Below the pieces are notes generated by a model. That model ran no database searches and was not told the DNA's origin. It saw only the letters and a program-made list of their open reading frames with translations. Shown here one piece after another: positions 26,928 to 35,351 of a stretch of 64,000 bases of DNA. The stretch lies in contig NZ_JACJSE010000031.1 in assembly GCF_014698045.1 (NCBI RefSeq), positions 1 to 64,000 on the forward strand, given 5' to 3'. The position numbers were made by a program, and so were the translations under genes. Numbering within the stretch: position 1 is the stretch's first letter; every line of letters begins with the position of its first letter. This DNA comes from Aulosira sp. FACHB-615 (GTDB taxonomy: Bacteria > Cyanobacteriota > Cyanobacteriia > Cyanobacteriales > Nostocaceae).

Positions 26928-27013
26928 CAGGTGACAGGGGTGTAAGGGGTGTAAGGGTGTAGGTGTTCAAAACCCTTACACCCAGCCTCAACACAGGTAA
27001 ATCCAGGTAATAC

Positions 27014-27208
27014 TTAAGCTGGGGGATAGCCAGCATTAGCTAAAGCATCTTTGATTTTTTCCTCAGAAGCTTGAGTTTCCACATTAACAAGCTTAGTTGC
27101 GGGATCAGCTTGTACGATCGCATCAGCATCAACTGTTTTCACAGCATTGGTGATATTGTTAGCACAAACAGAACAAGCCATGTTGGGAACGGTAAGTGTC
27201 AGTGTCAT
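27014..27208 (-). CDS. Heavy-metal-associated (CopZ/Atx1-like) protein
   Basis: A 64-residue ferredoxin-like metal chaperone with the metal-binding motif M10-x-C12-x-x-C15 (NMACSVC). It probably carries Cu(I) to a P-type ATPase. The final KDALANAGYPPA is typical. It lies 25 nt after a DUF305 protein, also linked to copper in cyanobacteria, so a shared copper operon is likely. Confidence 0.9.
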   Translation of the reverse strand: MTLTLTVPNMACSVCANNITNAVKTVDADAIVQADPATKLVNVETQASEEKIKDALANAGYPPA

Positions 27209-27233
27209 AGATTTAGAATTTTGAATGATAAAA

Positions 27234-27890
27234 CTACTTAGACCAAGCTTGATACCATTGCTGCATCTGTTGAATTTCAGCAGTTTGAGACTTAATGATT
27301 GCTTCAGCTAACTTCCTAATTTCAGGATGTGTAGCATTATTGGCTACCATCTTGGCCATCATCACTGCTGATTCATGGTGAGGAATCATCTGACGAATAA
27401 ATTCCTTGTCAAAATCAGAGGCATTTTTTAATGTCTCTAAATTCATCCCCATACCCATCATTCCTGAGTGCATGGACATTTCCGGCATTTTGTGACCTGC
27501 ACTATGATGACTTCCCATCTCGGTGCTTGGAGTCGCAGGAACTTCCGCGCCATACCATTGTTTGTACCAAGCTTTCATTTGGTCAATTTCTTTGGTCTGG
27601 TCAGCTTTAATTGCCGTAGCCAGCTGTTTAATTTCTGGCCGTTGAGATTTTTGCAACGCTATATCCGCCATCTCGACTGCGCCTTGATGGTGGGGAATCA
27701 TCATTTCGATGAAGTTCTGATCTGCTTGCTGTGTTCCTGCCATTTTGTGTGGCATAGTGCTACTTGTCGCACAAGGAGGCGATTGTAGACGCTGTTGTGC
27801 GGCTCTGGTAGCGTAGGTAAAGGATAAAGCAGTAATCGCACTACCTGCGAGTATACCTACTAGCCCATAAATTGTTGGTTTAGTTAACAT
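27234..27890 (-). CDS. DUF305 copper-associated protein
   Basis: A 218-residue protein with an N-terminal signal or anchor (residues 8-28). The DUF305 domain carries two repeats of the metal-ligand motif, MIPHHQGAVEMADIAL and MIPHHESAVMMAKMV, separated by a Met/His-rich loop (HSAGHKMPEMSMHSGMMGMGM). Such proteins bind copper in the periplasm; CopM of Synechocystis is a DUF305 example. Orthology to CopM is not certain. It heads the pair with the HMA protein. Confidence 0.88.
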   Translation of the reverse strand: MLTKPTIYGLVGILAGSAITALSFTYATRAAQQRLQSPPCATSSTMPHKMAGTQQADQNFIEMMIPHHQGAVEMADIALQKSQRPEIKQLATAIKADQTKEIDQMKAWYKQWYGAEVPATPSTEMGSHHSAGHKMPEMSMHSGMMGMGMNLETLKNASDFDKEFIRQMIPHHESAVMMAKMVANNATHPEIRKLAEAIIKSQTAEIQQMQQWYQAWSK

Positions 27891-28182
27891 AGCTGTTCCT
27901 CTTTGTTATTCAAAGGAACTATTTGTGTCCTACTCGTTACATTCATCCTAAACTCTCCCGTTAAATGGAGAATCCAGCAGATTTTACAAGTCGTTACATT
28001 TCTTTTTATGACAATTTTTCTCTTTTCTTGCCTAAAACTTACATCTTGTGTCATGATGAGGTGTGAGAATTAATTCGGCGATAGCGTTTGTTTTTAGTAT
28101 TGATGGGCTTTTCCTTTTGGTATTTACAGACTTCTCCCCGAAATCTAATATCTCTGCAAACTTGCGATTTCGGATTTAAATT

Positions 28183-28491
28183 ATGTCAATTTACGTAGGT
28201 AACCTCTCTTATGAAGTTACACAAGATGCTTTGAATAGTGTTTTTGCAGAATATGGTTCTGTAAAGCGGATTCAAATCCCTACCGACCGTGAAACAGGTC
28301 GTCTACGTGGTTTTGCCTTTGTAGAGATGGGTAGCGATGCTGAAGAAACAGCCGCTATTGAAGCACTTGATGGTGCTGAATGGATGGGTCGTGACCTCAA
28401 AGTTAATAAAGCTAGACCTAAAGAAGACCGTGGTTCCTTTGGTGGTGGTGGTAATCGCGGTGGTGGCGGCGGCTACCGTAACCGCTATTAA
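28183..28491 (+). CDS. RRM RNA-binding protein with Gly-rich tail (Rbp type)
   Basis: A 102-residue protein. RNP2 IYVGNLS lies at 3-9, RNP1 RGFAFVEM at 42-49, and the tail from about 81 is GGGGNRGGGGGYRNRY. This is the cyanobacterial Rbp family, many of which are cold-induced and bind mRNA 3' ends. The ~180 nt before the ATG is AT-rich and may be a long leader, as in cold-induced members. Confidence 0.93.
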   Translation: MSIYVGNLSYEVTQDALNSVFAEYGSVKRIQIPTDRETGRLRGFAFVEMGSDAEETAAIEALDGAEWMGRDLKVNKARPKEDRGSFGGGGNRGGGGGYRNRY

Positions 28492-28600
28492 GTGGTAACA
28501 GGTAACAGAGGGCAGAATTATCAGCCTTTTGCTGTCTAATTACCAACTTGACTACTGCTATTTTTTGAAAAATACCGACACCTCGGTTACATAATTTTAT

Positions 28601-28630
28601 CAAGGCTCAAGTATTACTACTTGAGCCTTG
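28601..28630 (+). terminator. Perfect 13-bp stem-loop downstream of the RRM gene
   Basis: CAAGGCTCAAGTA (28601-28613) pairs with TACTTGAGCCTTG (28618-28630) around TTAC. No long T run follows, but the stem is strong and placed as a 3' end for the RRM mRNA. Confidence 0.6.
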
Positions 28631-28666
28631 TTTATGAGGTACAGCAACTGATTGAAAAAAGTAAAT

Positions 28667-28699
28667 GGTGTACCTCACTTACTTCAAAAGTGCTGTATC
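28667..28699 (-). repeat. Dispersed 33-bp repeat, copy on minus strand
   Basis: ggtgtacctcacttacttca, then aaagtgctgtat, is the reverse complement of 39598-39630 with three differences. It is intergenic. Confidence 0.7.
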
Positions 28700-28772
28700 A
28701 GGGTGCAGGTTTAGGAGGGAAAAACCTTACACCCATTCTCAATAGACAACCTTTATGTGTCAGTCCTCAGAA

Positions 28773-30416
28773 CTACAGTTCACAACTCAATTCACCGGCT
28801 TTTTGAGTAAAACGGCGATTTTCTCTGTAATCTACAGGACAATCAATAACTGCGGGTACATCCTGCGCTAAGGCTTCTTTAAGGATCGGGATTAAATCGA
28901 GACTAGATTCCACGCGATAGCCTTTTAAACCCATACTTTCGGCTAATTTGACAAAATCGGGATTACCAAAATGGACGAAAGATGAATTACCTTTACCAAA
29001 GTGGTTTTCTTGCTTCCATTCAATTAAGCCATAACCACCATCATTAAAGATTAAGGTGACAAAGGGAGTACCGACGCGCAACGCTGTTTCTAATTCTTGG
29101 GAATTCATCATAAAGCCACCGTCACCCGTTACAGCCACAATTTTGCGCTTGGGATACACCAGTTTAGCGGCTAAAGCACCAGGAATCGCAATCCCCATTG
29201 CGGCAAAGCCATTAGAAATAATGCAAGTATTGGGACTATGGCAATGATAATGACGCGCCATCCACATTTTATGTGCGCCAACGTCGGAAATTACAATATC
29301 ATCTGGCCCCATGACTTGCCGCAAGTCATAAATTAATTTTTGCGGTTTAATTGGATAACCTTCATCATTAGCATATTGTTCATAATCAGCGCGAATTTCA
29401 CTGCGTAAACTAATCGCATAAGGATTTGGTTTACCTTGGCGGTCTGCGACTTTTAAGATTTCAAACAAAGAATCGGAAATATCACCAATAACTTCGACAT
29501 TACAAACATAACTACTATCAATTTCTGCCGCAGATGTACTAATATGTACGATGGGAATATTACCTTCAGGATTCCATTTTTTCGGCGAAAATTCAATTAA
29601 ATCATAGCCGATCGCAATTACTAAATCTGTATTATCAAAACCGCAGGTAATAAAGTCTCGTTGCTGTAAACCGACAGACCATAATGCCAAAGGATGAGTA
29701 TAAGGAATTACACCTTTACCCATAAATGTATTAGCAACAGGGATATTCATTTGTGTTGCAAATTGTGTTACCGCATCACTAGCTTGACCACGAATTGCAC
29801 CATTACCAACTAAAATTAAGGGATTGACGGCTTGAGAAATCATCGCGGCGGCGGCGCGGATGCTGGCGAAAGATGCGTAGGTTTTTTCAGTTTTATCGCG
29901 CTGTAAAGGTTTCCCTTCCACAGACATAGCGGCGATATTTTCTGGTAAATCGATATGCACTGCACCGGGTTTTTCGGTTTGTGATCGCTTGAAGGCTTTG
30001 CGGACTACTTCTGGTGTAATACTCGGTCGCACAATCTGTTTATTCCACTTAGTTACCGGGGCAAACATCGCCACTAAATCTAAATATTGGTGAGATTCAA
30101 TGTGCATTCTATCGGTTCCCACTTGCCCAGTAATTGCTACTAAAGGCGCACCATCCAGGTTAGCATCAGCCACACCAGTCATCAAATTTGTTGCCCCAGG
30201 GCCAAGGGTAGAAAGACAAACCCCAGCTTTACCAGTTAACCGTCCATAAACATCGGCCATAAAAGCCGCACCTTGTTCATGACGAGTCGTAATAAATTTA
30301 ATGGTAGAGTGTTTGATTGCTTCTAAAACGTGTAAATTTTCCTCACCCGGCAGTCCAAAAACATACTCTACACCTTCATTTTCTAAACACTTTACTAATA
30401 GTTCTGCTGTATTCAT
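28773..30416 (-). CDS. 2-Oxoglutarate decarboxylase (acetolactate-synthase-like)
   Basis: A 547-residue ThDP enzyme. FGLPGEEN and RHEQGAAFMADVYGR with Glu47 form the N-terminal ThDP half; GDGGFMMNSQELETALR and NDGGYG form the Mg-ThDP motif. It looks like acetolactate synthase, but in Synechococcus PCC 7002 a close homologue with the same gene partner (SSADH) decarboxylates 2-oxoglutarate to succinic semialdehyde, closing the TCA cycle. The ATG at 30416 (M-N-T-A-E-L-L) with GAGGAAC upstream is chosen over the open frame to 30485, which runs into repeat DNA. The SSADH gene is 150 nt upstream on the same strand. Confidence 0.85.
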   Translation of the reverse strand: MNTAELLVKCLENEGVEYVFGLPGEENLHVLEAIKHSTIKFITTRHEQGAAFMADVYGRLTGKAGVCLSTLGPGATNLMTGVADANLDGAPLVAITGQVGTDRMHIESHQYLDLVAMFAPVTKWNKQIVRPSITPEVVRKAFKRSQTEKPGAVHIDLPENIAAMSVEGKPLQRDKTEKTYASFASIRAAAAMISQAVNPLILVGNGAIRGQASDAVTQFATQMNIPVANTFMGKGVIPYTHPLALWSVGLQQRDFITCGFDNTDLVIAIGYDLIEFSPKKWNPEGNIPIVHISTSAAEIDSSYVCNVEVIGDISDSLFEILKVADRQGKPNPYAISLRSEIRADYEQYANDEGYPIKPQKLIYDLRQVMGPDDIVISDVGAHKMWMARHYHCHSPNTCIISNGFAAMGIAIPGALAAKLVYPKRKIVAVTGDGGFMMNSQELETALRVGTPFVTLIFNDGGYGLIEWKQENHFGKGNSSFVHFGNPDFVKLAESMGLKGYRVESSLDLIPILKEALAQDVPAVIDCPVDYRENRRFTQKAGELSCEL

Positions 30417-30565
30417 TTTAAGTTCCTCATAAGATGCACAAAGTAGGGAATGGAGAGTGGGGAGTGGGGAGTAGTGATACATCAAGTAAAAAGTAAAAAA
30501 CTAGGTTTCTTTTAACTTTTGCCTTTTGATTTTTGCCTTCCTATTCCCTACTCCCTACTCACTAA

Positions 30566-31933
30566 TCACTTCACCCAAACAGTTTTAACATTGACAAACT
30601 CTTGTATGCCTTGAATGCTTAATTCTCGGCCATAGCCAGAACGTTTGAGACCGCCAAAAGGTAAGCGGGGGTCAGATTTAACTAAACCATTGATAAAGAC
30701 TGCGCCAGCTTCAATTTCGGCAATTAAGCGTGAACGTTCTTCGTCGTTGTTTGTCCAAGCACTTGCACCCAAACCAAAGGGTGTAGCATTTGCCAGTTTA
30801 ATCGCTGCATCAATATTTGGCACTCGAAATAACAAGGCGACTGGGCCAAAAAATTCTTCCTGGGCAATTGGCGCGTCAAGAGGAATATCTGAGATGATCG
30901 TCGGTGGATAAAAGTTACCTGGAAGGTTTGATATAGGATGCCCACCAGTCAAGACTTTACCGCCGCTTTGTTTGGCAACTTGTACTTGCTGATCTAACTC
31001 TTGGAGGATATCTGGTGTGGCAAGTGGCCCTAAATCGGTGTCTGATTGCATAGGATCGCCGACTTTTAAAGCCAGAAATTTATCTAACAATAACTTCTCG
31101 AATTGATCAGCGATCGCTTCTTCCACAATAAAGCGTTTCGCAGCAATACAAGATTGCCCATTATTTAACATCCGGGCGGCGGTGGCTGTCGCTGCTGCGG
31201 CTGCTATATCCGCACTGGCTAAAACAATAAACGGGTCACTTCCCCCCAATTCCAAAACAGTTTTTTTAATGTGTTTGCCGGCGTTGGCGGCTAAAGACGC
31301 ACCCGCAGGTTCACTTCCAGTTAAGGTAGCAGCTTTTACTCGGTCATCAGCAATTAAATCAGCTACTTTTGCCGCACCAATTAATAAAGTTTGAAATACA
31401 CCTCCGGGAAAACCAGCCCGTTGGAAAATATCGGCAATTGCTAAAGCTGATTGCGGTACATTCGACGCATGTTTTAATAAACCAACATTACCTGCCATCA
31501 GTGCAGGTGCAGCAAAGCGAAACACTTGCCAAAAGGGAAAATTCCACGGCATCACTGCCAAAATTATCCCCAAGGGCTGATAGCGGACAAAGCTATGACT
31601 AGCATCTGTTTTCACAGTCACATCCGCCAAAAAATCAGCAGCATTTTCCGCATAATAGCGACAAACACTGGCACATTTTTCAACTTCTGCGATCGCTGCT
31701 TTGTATGGTTTACCCATTTCCAGCGTCATGATTTTGCCAAAGTCTGCCTTTTCTTGGTCTAAAATTTCCGCAGCTTTTTGCAACCAAAGCGATCGCTGTG
31801 GGAAACTCGTCTTACGGTACTGCTCAAAAGCCTGATTTGCCAAATTTAGTTTAGCGGCAATTTCTACATCGTTGAGTGGCTCAAAAGTTTTGAGCGTCTC
31901 CCCAGTGGCGGGATTGATGGTGGCGATAGCCAT
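30566..31933 (-). CDS. Succinate-semialdehyde dehydrogenase (NADP-type ALDH)
   Basis: A 455-residue aldehyde dehydrogenase. PWNFPFWQVFR is the cofactor-binding segment, TVLELGGSDPFIV has the general-base Glu, NNGQSCIAAKRF has the catalytic Cys, and the end is FGGLKRSGYGRELS. The short length fits the GabD/SSADH-like group. Upstream of the 2-oxoglutarate decarboxylase gene, it would oxidise succinic semialdehyde to succinate. Confidence 0.88.
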   Translation of the reverse strand: MAIATINPATGETLKTFEPLNDVEIAAKLNLANQAFEQYRKTSFPQRSLWLQKAAEILDQEKADFGKIMTLEMGKPYKAAIAEVEKCASVCRYYAENAADFLADVTVKTDASHSFVRYQPLGIILAVMPWNFPFWQVFRFAAPALMAGNVGLLKHASNVPQSALAIADIFQRAGFPGGVFQTLLIGAAKVADLIADDRVKAATLTGSEPAGASLAANAGKHIKKTVLELGGSDPFIVLASADIAAAAATATAARMLNNGQSCIAAKRFIVEEAIADQFEKLLLDKFLALKVGDPMQSDTDLGPLATPDILQELDQQVQVAKQSGGKVLTGGHPISNLPGNFYPPTIISDIPLDAPIAQEEFFGPVALLFRVPNIDAAIKLANATPFGLGASAWTNNDEERSRLIAEIEAGAVFINGLVKSDPRLPFGGLKRSGYGRELSIQGIQEFVNVKTVWVK

Positions 31934-32762
31934 TACCTGACCCCCATTAAAAAACAGCTTGAGGTAGCCGCCTATTTTTACACAAATTAGTTATAGAAGC
32001 TACCACCCAAATTGTAGACTTCTTGCTCAAAATTGGTTGCTTAATATTACAATTTCGCAATTAAATCTATAACAATAGATACACTAATTGACTGTATTTT
32101 TAGGTAGATACAGGACAGATTCAATGATTTATGGATGAGATTTTTTTGCTCAATTACTAGGCAAAAATTACTAGATATAGTGATGATGTTTGTGGGTGCG
32201 ATCGCTAAATAATCAAGCGCACAGCCTGACATAAAGCCAGGATTTTAAGATAACACCGAAAATATTAAAGTGCTACTCGCAAAACTCTAAAAGTAGAGTC
32301 TGGTATTTTTTTGCCTCTTATTCCCCCCAGCAAATGTAAAAGTTTGTATCGAACCCTTGTCAGTCTTTGATGATAGGATTATTTAAATTTTGACCCTGAT
32401 CGGTAACATGACAGGCACAAAGTCTCAAAAAACTCTATAGATAAACGTTAATTTAACGTGGTGTGCAACTTTCTCTCAAACCTAACCCCCAACCCCTTCC
32501 CTACAAGGGAAGGGGGGCAAGATTCAAAGCCTCTCTCCGCTTCGGGGAGCCAGCGCGTTGCGGAGGTTCCCTCCGTTGTAGCGACTGGCGTGAGAGGTTT
32601 GGAGAGGGGTTTCAAGAATAAGTCACACATCGCATTAATTTCACGAAAAATCAGCAGTATTTCTCAACAGATGGTATAAAAGTTGCAGCAGAAGCCACCA
32701 AAACCTTCCAAAACACAAGCAGATATTTTAAATAACTTCAAACAGTATTAGGGGTAGCTATT
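31934..32762. other. Gene-free 830-bp region
   Basis: No real gene was seen. It holds a hairpin-rich repeat at about 32472-32612 and otherwise AT-rich DNA, including presumed promoters for the dehydrogenase (leftward) and the ParA-like gene (rightward). The open frames here are short and repeat-derived. Confidence 0.6.
32472..32612 (+). repeat. Composite hairpin repeat
   Basis: CCCCTTCCCT (32493-32502) pairs perfectly with AGGGAAGGGG (32506-32515). A second unit at 32549-32589 (gccagcgcgttg ... gactggc) resembles 55707-55745 and looks inserted into a ctctctcc/ggagagggg repeat. It is non-coding. Confidence 0.75.
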
Positions 32763-33473
32763 ATGCCAACAATTCATTTAATAGATGGTGAAAAAGGTGG
32801 GGTAGGAAAGTCGCTAGTCACCCGGACAATGATTCAATATTGCTTAGATAAGAAAATTCCCTTTGTCCCCATAGAGACGGATAGATCAAATCCTGACGTA
32901 GCTGGCGTTTATAAAGGTATGTGTCAGTATGCCGTTTTTACCGAAGATGAACGCCAAGCCGACAAAGCTGATAGAATCTTTGAAATGGCAATGTCTAAGC
33001 CTGTAATTGTCAATCTCGCCGCCCAAAGCCATCGCGCCGTCAAAAACTGGATTGATAAAAACCAGTTACTCGAACTGGGAAGCGCCGAAGGAGTCAGTTT
33101 TTGCAAGTGGTTTGTCACTACAGGCGGCTATGACAGCCTCAATTTATTTGTCCAGTCAATCAATAGCTATGGTGATAAAGTCCCCCATGTCCTCGTGAGA
33201 AATTGCGGACTGTGTGACGACTGGGAACACGTTGATTCTGACCCGAACATGCAACAGTTAGTACAGAAGCATAACGTTCAGGTTGTGGACTTTCCGAAAT
33301 TGGCATACAAAGAAAGAAATATCATTGACCAAACTCGGATGACTTTCTCAGAAGCAAGAGAATACAAAGAATTTGGTATTTTGAGCAAACAGCGAGTCGT
33401 ACATTTTCTCAAGCTGGCTTACGCTGCTTTTGAAAAAGTTGGCATTTGGTATGAAGAAGTAAAGCAGGCTTAA
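32763..33473 (+). CDS. MinD/ParA-like P-loop ATPase (MobD-like)
   Basis: A 236-residue protein with the deviant Walker A motif GEKGGVGKS (K11, K16) and a MinD/ParA/SIMIBI core (FVPIETDRSNPDV, KPVIVNLAAQS). Similar stand-alone ATPases are annotated as mobilisation proteins in cyanobacteria. No ParB, relaxase or origin is near, so its partner is unknown. The flanking DNA is repeat-rich, which fits accessory DNA. Confidence 0.82.
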   Translation: MPTIHLIDGEKGGVGKSLVTRTMIQYCLDKKIPFVPIETDRSNPDVAGVYKGMCQYAVFTEDERQADKADRIFEMAMSKPVIVNLAAQSHRAVKNWIDKNQLLELGSAEGVSFCKWFVTTGGYDSLNLFVQSINSYGDKVPHVLVRNCGLCDDWEHVDSDPNMQQLVQKHNVQVVDFPKLAYKERNIIDQTRMTFSEAREYKEFGILSKQRVVHFLKLAYAAFEKVGIWYEEVKQA

Positions 33474-33491
33474 AATTGAGTCTATATTTAT

Positions 33492-33520
33492 CCACAACAC
33501 AAGTAGTTTTAGTGTTGTGG
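33492..33520 (+). terminator. Stem-loop after the ParA-like gene
   Basis: CCACAACAC and GTGTTGTGG form a perfect 9-bp stem with an 11-nt loop, 18 nt after the stop codon. There is no T run. Confidence 0.5.
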
Positions 33521-33543
33521 CCTTAGCCTAATTAGGACTTACT

Positions 33544-33658
33544 CATACCAATTCTATGTGAGGTTGCATTTAATCTTTTATCTCTTCTTTCTTTGTGTCC
33601 TTTGCGCCCTTTGTGGTTCGTTCTTTAATTCAGCGCATCTTCATACAGAATTGGTATG
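33544..33658. mobile_element. 115-bp MITE-like element
   Basis: CATACCAATTCTATGTGA at the left and TCATACAGAATTGGTATG at the right are 18-bp inverted ends with two mismatches. The interior is non-coding (ctttgtgtcctttgcgccc). Confidence 0.85.
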
Positions 33659-33667
33659 ATTTTGAGG

Positions 33668-33705
33668 GCATTGTCATTATCGCTGAACTGGGAGCGATCG
33701 CTTAC
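33668..33705 (+). repeat. Single copy of the HIP1-bearing 49-bp repeat
   Basis: cattgtcattatcgctgaac, then tgggagcgatcgctta, is the same unit as the array at 34212-34496, on the other side of the Imm35-like gene. Confidence 0.75.
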
Positions 33706-33837
33706 TTCACGGTTGGCAATAGTTGTAGGTTGGGTGGAGGAACGGAACCCAACACTATCAAGACGTTGTTGGGTTACGCTATCGCTACACCCAACCTACT
33801 ATTCTCTTAACTGAACTATTACGTTATTTACTGTCAG

Positions 33838-34134
33838 CTAAGAAGTCAATTTTCTTTTTTCTTCGTAAGCCTGTATACTTTCTTCAATAGTCTTTAAAAG
33901 GGTTAAGTAATTTAATGTTCCATCTTCTTTTTCGATAACTATAGGATAAAGACCTAATATTTTATAGCGTCTATCATTTGTCTCTACCCAACGCTTACCC
34001 TGATAAAAAAATACCCACCCCCATTGTTTCTCAATAGTTCTTTCATGTATGATAACTAGCTCATCGTCTGAGACAGGTATTTCTCTTGTAATATACTCTT
34101 TTACTATACTTGCTGCTGTTTCCTTATCAATCAT
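33838..34134 (-). CDS. Imm35/YrhB-like small protein
   Basis: A 98-residue protein. IIHERTIEKQWGWVFFYQ, then a GLYPIVIEKEDGTL segment, matches the Imm35 (YrhB) pattern of polymorphic-toxin immunity proteins. No toxin gene is adjacent, so it may be an orphan immunity gene. HIP1 repeats lie on both sides. Confidence 0.75.
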   Translation of the reverse strand: MIDKETAASIVKEYITREIPVSDDELVIIHERTIEKQWGWVFFYQGKRWVETNDRRYKILGLYPIVIEKEDGTLNYLTLLKTIEESIQAYEEKRKLTS

Positions 34135-34211
34135 ATTGTTTACAAAAATGATTAATTTATTTTAACATCGCAAATTTAGTAATTTATTGAATATTATTAC
34201 AGCCATTTTCA

Positions 34212-34496
34212 GGTAAATTGTAATTATCGCTGGATTTGGAGCGATCGCACTTGCTTATCTAGGACATTGTAATTATCGCTGGACTTGGGGCGATCGCACT
34301 CATTCATCTAGGGTATTGTAATTATCGCTGGACTTGGAGCGATCGCACTCATTCATCTAGGTCATTGTAATTATCGCTAGATTTGGAGCGATCGCACTTA
34401 CTCATCTAGGTCATTGTAATTATTACTGGATTTGGGGTGATCGCACTCACTCATCTAGGGCATTTTAATTATTGCTGGACTTGGGGCGATCGCTAC
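34212..34496 (+). repeat. Six-unit 49-bp tandem repeat bearing HIP1
   Basis: gcgatcgc (or gtgatcgc once) recurs at 34241, 34290, 34339, 34388, 34437 and 34486, exactly 49 bp apart. Each unit reads cattgtaattatcgctgga, cttggggcgatcgcact and catctagg. Units abut with no spacers, so this is not CRISPR. Confidence 0.95.
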
Positions 34497-34735
34497 CTAT
34501 ACTCACTACTGTATAACTAAAGGCACTGATTCATTATATTAATTATCTAAAAAGATACAATAAATATTTATCAAATCTCCAACTAGTAATTTACATATAT
34601 TTATTCAACTTCTAAAGATAGAATCTTATTCTAATTTTTTATAACCAAAGAATAATTTTTGATTTCGTAAATATGTCTATAAATTAAGCATAGGTAATTA
34701 ACAAATACCTATGTAACGTAAGTGAGGTCAAGATT

Positions 34736-35029
34736 ATGTTGGTTCAAACAAAAGTATCCGATTTATTTGTGGATTTATCTCCAGAAAACCAAGAATTTTT
34801 AGCTGGGGGATGTAAATATTATGGTCGTGGTGGTTATGGTCAAGGTGAACAACCAACTCAAGGAGTATCGCCAGCAGAAGAGTCATCACCTGAACAGTCA
34901 TCACCCATGATTGCACCACAACCATCAGCCCGTCTAGTTGTAGGTAATATCATTACAGTAACACCATTTGCCAAGTGTTTACCCGGACAAGATTGTTACG
35001 GCGGACAAGGTTCTCAAAGTCAAGACTAA
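34736..35029 (+). CDS. Candidate double-glycine-leader secreted peptide
   Basis: A 97-residue small protein. Residues 1-25 look like a bacteriocin-type leader: acidic/hydrophobic pattern FVDLSPENQEFLAGG, with Gly24-Gly25 directly before Cys26. The tail is hydrophilic with Gly/Tyr (CKYYGRGGYGQGE), a Ser/Glu/Pro-rich middle, and Cys81 and Cys87. C39-peptidase ABC transporters cut such leaders. No transporter or modifying enzyme lies in this window. A GAGGT site precedes the ATG. The role (bacteriocin, RiPP precursor or signal peptide) is unproven. Confidence 0.6.
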   Translation: MLVQTKVSDLFVDLSPENQEFLAGGCKYYGRGGYGQGEQPTQGVSPAEESSPEQSSPMIAPQPSARLVVGNIITVTPFAKCLPGQDCYGGQGSQSQD

Positions 35030-35139
35030 TGAGATTTTGAACAAGTTGAAAAAGTCTCTTTTTTCCTTTTAATAAATTAAGTGTATGAGGCAGAGGAATA
35101 AAGATTTATTTCTCTGCTTACTTGTAAGTAGGTAGACAC

Positions 35140-35299
35140 AATTATTTAGAAGACGCATTTCGACTTCTCCCCAAGGGAGACGCTACGCGAACGCTCAATG
35201 CTCGATCCTTGAGAATAAGAGGGTTGAGCGCAGCGATGCACTGAGCTTGTCGAAGTGTCGAAACCCGGTAATTTTAAGTTAGTTTTAATTTAGTCCTAC
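35140..35299 (+). repeat. Dispersed ~160-bp intergenic repeat, copy 2
   Basis: This is the same as 1491-1650 but with the small repeat (ttctccccaagggagac, then gctacgcgaac, 35165-35192) inserted in the left half after cgact, and with the right half uninterrupted (gagcttgtcgaagtgtcg). Confidence 0.85.
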
Positions 35300-35351
35300 T
35301 ACTTAAATATAATTGTGCAATTATATTAACAAATGAATTAGTTAGTTATAA

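Noticed and set aside
28773..30485. Acetolactate synthase as function of the ThDP enzyme
   Set aside because: The homologue paired with SSADH in cyanobacteria is 2-oxoglutarate decarboxylase; no small regulatory ilvH subunit is near.
32458..32679. Small gene in the hairpin repeat
   Set aside because: The open frame only spans repeat DNA and has no ribosome-binding site or family match.
34212..34496. CRISPR array
   Set aside because: The 49-bp units are contiguous and share the HIP1 palindrome; no spacers or cas genes.
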